From Serratia symbiotica (GTDB lineage: Bacteria; Pseudomonadota; Gammaproteobacteria; Enterobacterales; Enterobacteriaceae), in contig FUHL01000001.1 in NCBI GenBank assembly GCA_900155695.1, forward strand, positions 434,001 through 498,000: DNA of 64,000 nt, in the 5' to 3' direction. A model generated the notes under the pieces. The model was not told where the DNA came from. It saw nothing but the letters and a program-made list of their open reading frames with translations, and searched no databases. Numbering within the stretch: the first letter of the stretch is position 1; every line of letters begins with the position of its first letter. Below are positions 60,772 to 64,000 of the stretch, one piece after another. Made by a program: the position numbers and the translations under genes.

Positions 60772-63569
60772 TTTATTTTACTCAATGTATGTTTATAATT
60801 GAAATATGCTATAATACCCGCAAATTAACATAATCTACTTCAGTAGAAGAATAAAATGATTATTTTATCCATATCAAAAATATATAATGAAACATTACTA
60901 ATCATTTATTGATTATAAATCGTAATATGTAGATTAATGTTACATTAAATGAATCCTTTACAATATAGATTCTTTATATTGAAAAGTATTTGTATACTTT
61001 TTAGTATTAATATTATAAAATAAGCGTTTATATTTTATTGCTCAAAAATATTTAATAAATGTCTTAATTAAATATATGTCTATATAAATATTGATTTCTA
61101 AAGCAAGATAATGACTGATCCATAAAGTAACCAACTCTATATTTATAGTGTTGAGTTTTCACTCTTTTCTGCATGTTTTGTTCATTATTATGGTCTTGCA
61201 TATCTTTTTTCTTTCATTTCCTATATATTTATAGGATGATGGATGAGTTTAATTTTTATATAGATTAAACTTTTATATTAATAAAAATCCTAACCTAAAA
61301 TCAGGAAACTAAATAAATTATTATTAGAATCAATATAACATTAAGAATACCTTACTTCTCTTATCAATCTCTATATCTAAAAATATCTAAAACTTGCCAG
61401 TAGCCTATTGTGGATTCATAGGTTTTAATTCTAGATACAATAAAATCCATATATATATTAAAGCCAAATAGCATTTCAAAAAAATACAATAGGCATCTCA
61501 TAACACCTTAATTGCCTCCATACTATAATAAGCCACTATTAATTAAAACGTATCAATATTAGAATTATTTATTTCATCAATATGTAAATTTTCGATAACT
61601 TAATATAAGATTATATTATAAGTAAAGGCTACTTATAAGTCAAGGCTACATTTACGACTCAATCCATGTAATGTATTATTCATTAAATATTTTATTAAGT
61701 TCAAAAAATAGTATAAATAAGAATGCCATTATATAATACAGTATCAATAAGAGTATGCTTGGTTTATCGTGATACTTTCGTACGATAATCTATAAATAAT
61801 TTAGAACAGCAACTGACAGTTAACTATTTCTATGATAGAATCTCATACAATAACTTATTACAATACCTATATTGTAATTCAAGCAGTAACTAATAACATT
61901 AACAAGTTATCTATCTATATATTAATTAATTCTATATGTAAGCTTCTATTACAGATCATAAATAAAAGCAATATTAGAGTAAAGTTGTTTTGTAGAAGAT
62001 TACATCTTAAATGGATAAAGTTGCATATAAAATGCTTTCCAATTAATTAACGGTCTGATTTGTATTTAATGATAAATAAATCTTATTTATTTTGCTTATA
62101 ATATCATCATTTATTTTGGACTTTAATTAAATACTGGTAGGCAATGGCTATATCTTATCTCTCTTATATTACATAGATAATGGATTTAAAAGTACTAATA
62201 TCAGCATAGTTGATTAAATAAATAATTTTGAATATTAAGACGAGAGAATATATCAACTCAAACTGTAGTGATATGGTTTAATTAGCTTCAAGACGATAGA
62301 TGCCAATCTAATTTTTTATTTACGAAGAAGTTATACTTATTGTGCTATAAATCACTGATTGATTAAGCAATGAATACTAGGATTTTTGGTAAATATTTAG
62401 CATAAGCTATATACTTCTAATCGTAGAATTAAAATTCTTGGTTAGAATATTTACTTTATTGCAAGTATACAATGTTTTTATTATACGTCATTGCCACTCT
62501 AATAGAGTGGTGTATATGCAGGTAAAACAAACTATGGAAAAATTAAGGCAATGTATGTATTAGTAAGTTACTGATATAGATTGATTAAAATATATTGCTA
62601 ATGCTTCTATAAGCAAAGAGATAGCTTATTTATGATGCATATTTAAAATTCTGTTATTAAATATAAATTATCCTACTAAATTTAATGCCAATGATTTTTC
62701 TTGTTTATTAAATTCTTATGAACAAAATATAGTTAATTAGTTAAATTTGACTGTAATAATTTACGGAATTAATAAAAAATAGAATATAAAATATCATTAA
62801 TGAAATAATAGATAGATTACAAATCTATAATGATTATTATGAGGTAGATTAAATATCTATTGAAATAATATCAGAAAATAAAACAAAAATAATGATAAAG
62901 TAAATAATAAAATAAAGACTGCGTGCATGTGGTATATGAGTATTAGTATATTGTGTTTATTAGTAATTATCGATTAGTTTTTATAGTCATCAATATCTGT
63001 GTACTACTACTTAAAGTGACGCACGGCAGGATAGATAAGATTGACATCTTAGTTACCATAGTCAATCGCATGTTAACTGCTTCAGTAATACTCTTCCATG
63101 AGACGTAGATGATGCCAAGCCAAGAATAGATCTTAGGAGGATAAATATAAATACCAGCCTTTAATTACATGAAGGTATTATTAACGGCGTGGCGTAGCAA
63201 ATTGACATGTCCATGCCACTCAAATAAAAACTCCTTAATAGCAAAATTGCATATATGATGTGTTGCTATCATGAACTATTTTAGAATTTTCATTCTATTG
63301 CGCACGGAAAAAGTGAAGCAGATATCCAGAAAACTTACAGAAAAATATAGTGTCTTTCTAGTAGCATGACCATTAATAAAAATACTTATTATCGTATGCT
63401 ATCCACTATGCATATAAGAATAGCAAGGTTACGTGATAGTAAATAAATATAAATAAACAAGAACCAAAACAAGATGTATTTTAACATTTACTGATTTAAG
63501 TAATTTTACGCTGATTAAATAATATTGCAGAGAACATAATTGATCACAAGTAAAAAGGACGTCATCAAA
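60772..63569. other. gene-free stretch between pyrB and cycA
   Basis: About 2.8 kb between divergent genes, AT-rich, with no recognised gene; a 72-codon frame at 61832-62050 is judged chance. It holds a 17-bp tandem duplication (61616-61649) and a hairpin, CCACTCT-AAT-AGAGTGG (62494-62510). The last 0.5 kb before cycA is slightly richer in G and C and may include eroded coding DNA. Confidence 0.65.
61616..61649. repeat. two-copy tandem repeat, 17 bp
   Basis: TTATAAGTAAAGGCTAC (61616-61632) is followed directly by TTATAAGTCAAGGCTAC (61633-61649), with one mismatch. Confidence 0.85.
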
Positions 63570-64000
63570 ATGGTAAAAAACTCTAAAAAAACCACAAACG
63601 TTGAGTCCAAGTCACAACACTTTTTACGAAGAAACTTAACGAACCGACATATGCAATTTATCTCCATGGGTGGCACAATTGGTACAGGTCTATTTATGGG
63701 TTCCGGAAAAACCATTAGTTTGGCTGGACCTTCCATTATCATCGTATATATGATCATTGGTTTAATAGTATTCTTCGTAATGCGTGCTATGGGCGAACTA
63801 CTACTATCAAATCCCCAGTATCAATCGTTTATTGATTGTGCTGGGGATCTTATTGGTCCATGGGCCGGTTTCTTTACAGGATGGACTTATTGGTTCTGTT
63901 GGGTAGTAACCGGTATTGCAGATATGGTTGCAATCATCACCTATTTTCAGTTTTGGTTTCCAGGATTATCAAAGTGGATAGTTTCACTGCTCTGTGTTTT
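63570..64000 (+). CDS. cycA: CycA, D-serine/D-alanine/glycine permease (5' part, cut by window end)
   Basis: Amino acid-polyamine-cation family transporter of the inner membrane, which imports glycine, alanine and D-amino acids in E. coli. The frame is open for 143 codons to the window end; E. coli CycA has 470. AAGGA lies about 9 bases before the ATG. LRRNLTNRHMQFISMGGTIG, GLFMGSGKTISLAGPSII, MRAMGELLLSNPQYQSF and WAGFFTGWTYWFCWVVTGIA match CycA closely. Three to four membrane segments are visible. Whether the 3' part is intact cannot be seen. Glycine or alanine uptake from the host would be a plausible role. Confidence 0.95.
   Translation, partial: MVKNSKKTTNVESKSQHFLRRNLTNRHMQFISMGGTIGTGLFMGSGKTISLAGPSIIIVYMIIGLIVFFVMRAMGELLLSNPQYQSFIDCAGDLIGPWAGFFTGWTYWFCWVVTGIADMVAIITYFQFWFPGLSKWIVSLLCV

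Noticed and set aside
61832-62050. 72-codon frame after pyrB
   Set aside because: AT-rich isoleucine/asparagine-rich sequence typical of chance frames here; no family.
63515-63757. 80-codon minus-strand frame near the right edge
   Set aside because: It is antisense to the start of cycA, whose plus-strand frame has clear family motifs.

Overview
The window looks like a piece of the chromosome of a long-standing, host-restricted gammaproteobacterial symbiont, probably of an insect. Every gene I recognise has a close enterobacterial (E. coli-type) counterpart in E. coli-like local gene order, while the DNA is AT-rich and large parts of the window are gene-free, decayed sequence. I cannot name the species from the sequence alone. 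I saw no transposase, prophage, CRISPR array or plasmid gene.

Layout. 1-5.2 kb: an inverted, truncated extra copy of part of rpoC at the left edge, 3.5 kb of gene-free DNA, then ybhL. 5.2-17.4 kb (minus strand): the transcription/ribosomal block secE-nusG-rplK-rplA-rplJ-rplL-rpoB-rpoC, with recognisable L1- and L10-type leader structures, an rplL-rpoB attenuator hairpin and a terminator after rpoC. 18.2-18.9 kb: tRNA-Thr(TGT), tRNA-Tyr, tRNA-Gly(TCC) and tRNA-Thr(GGT), the E. coli thrU-tyrU-glyT-thrT cluster, with the adjacent tufB gone. 20.2-23.2 kb: coaA, birA without its DNA-binding domain, murB. 24.5-32.8 kb: trxB, an ftsK reduced to its membrane domain, lolA, serS, lgt-thyA; lrp and rarA are missing from the order. 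36-41 kb: a relA reduced to its synthetase domain, the MFS gene tsgA, a 40-residue lptM and dapF. 42.6-55.9 kb: cysG-cysD-cysN-cysC, ftsB-ispD-ispF, nlpD, mutS and mdfA; truD, surE, pcm and rpoS are missing. 59.4-64 kb: pyrBI, then the 5' part of cycA running off the right edge.

How the genes fit together. The set covers transcription and translation, envelope and division (murB, lgt, lolA, lptM, ftsB, ftsK N-domain, nlpD), isoprenoid precursors (ispD, ispF), lysine/diaminopimelate (dapF), pyrimidine and thymidylate synthesis (pyrBI, thyA), CoA and biotin attachment (coaA, birA), thiol redox (trxB) and sulfate activation with siroheme synthesis (cysDNC, cysG). Regulators are repeatedly gone (rpoS, lrp, the BirA repressor domain), whereas feedback structures of ribosomal protein mRNAs remain.

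No new multi-gene system is visible. The most unusual points are several genes cut down to one domain with intact catalytic or membrane motifs (FtsK-N, RelA synthetase, BirA ligase, short LptM), the inverted rpoC fragment with a 63-nt stretch identical to the real gene, repeated two-copy tandem duplications of 13-22 bp across gene-free DNA, and a less AT-rich decayed stretch at about 56.8-59.3 kb that looks like recently lost coding DNA.
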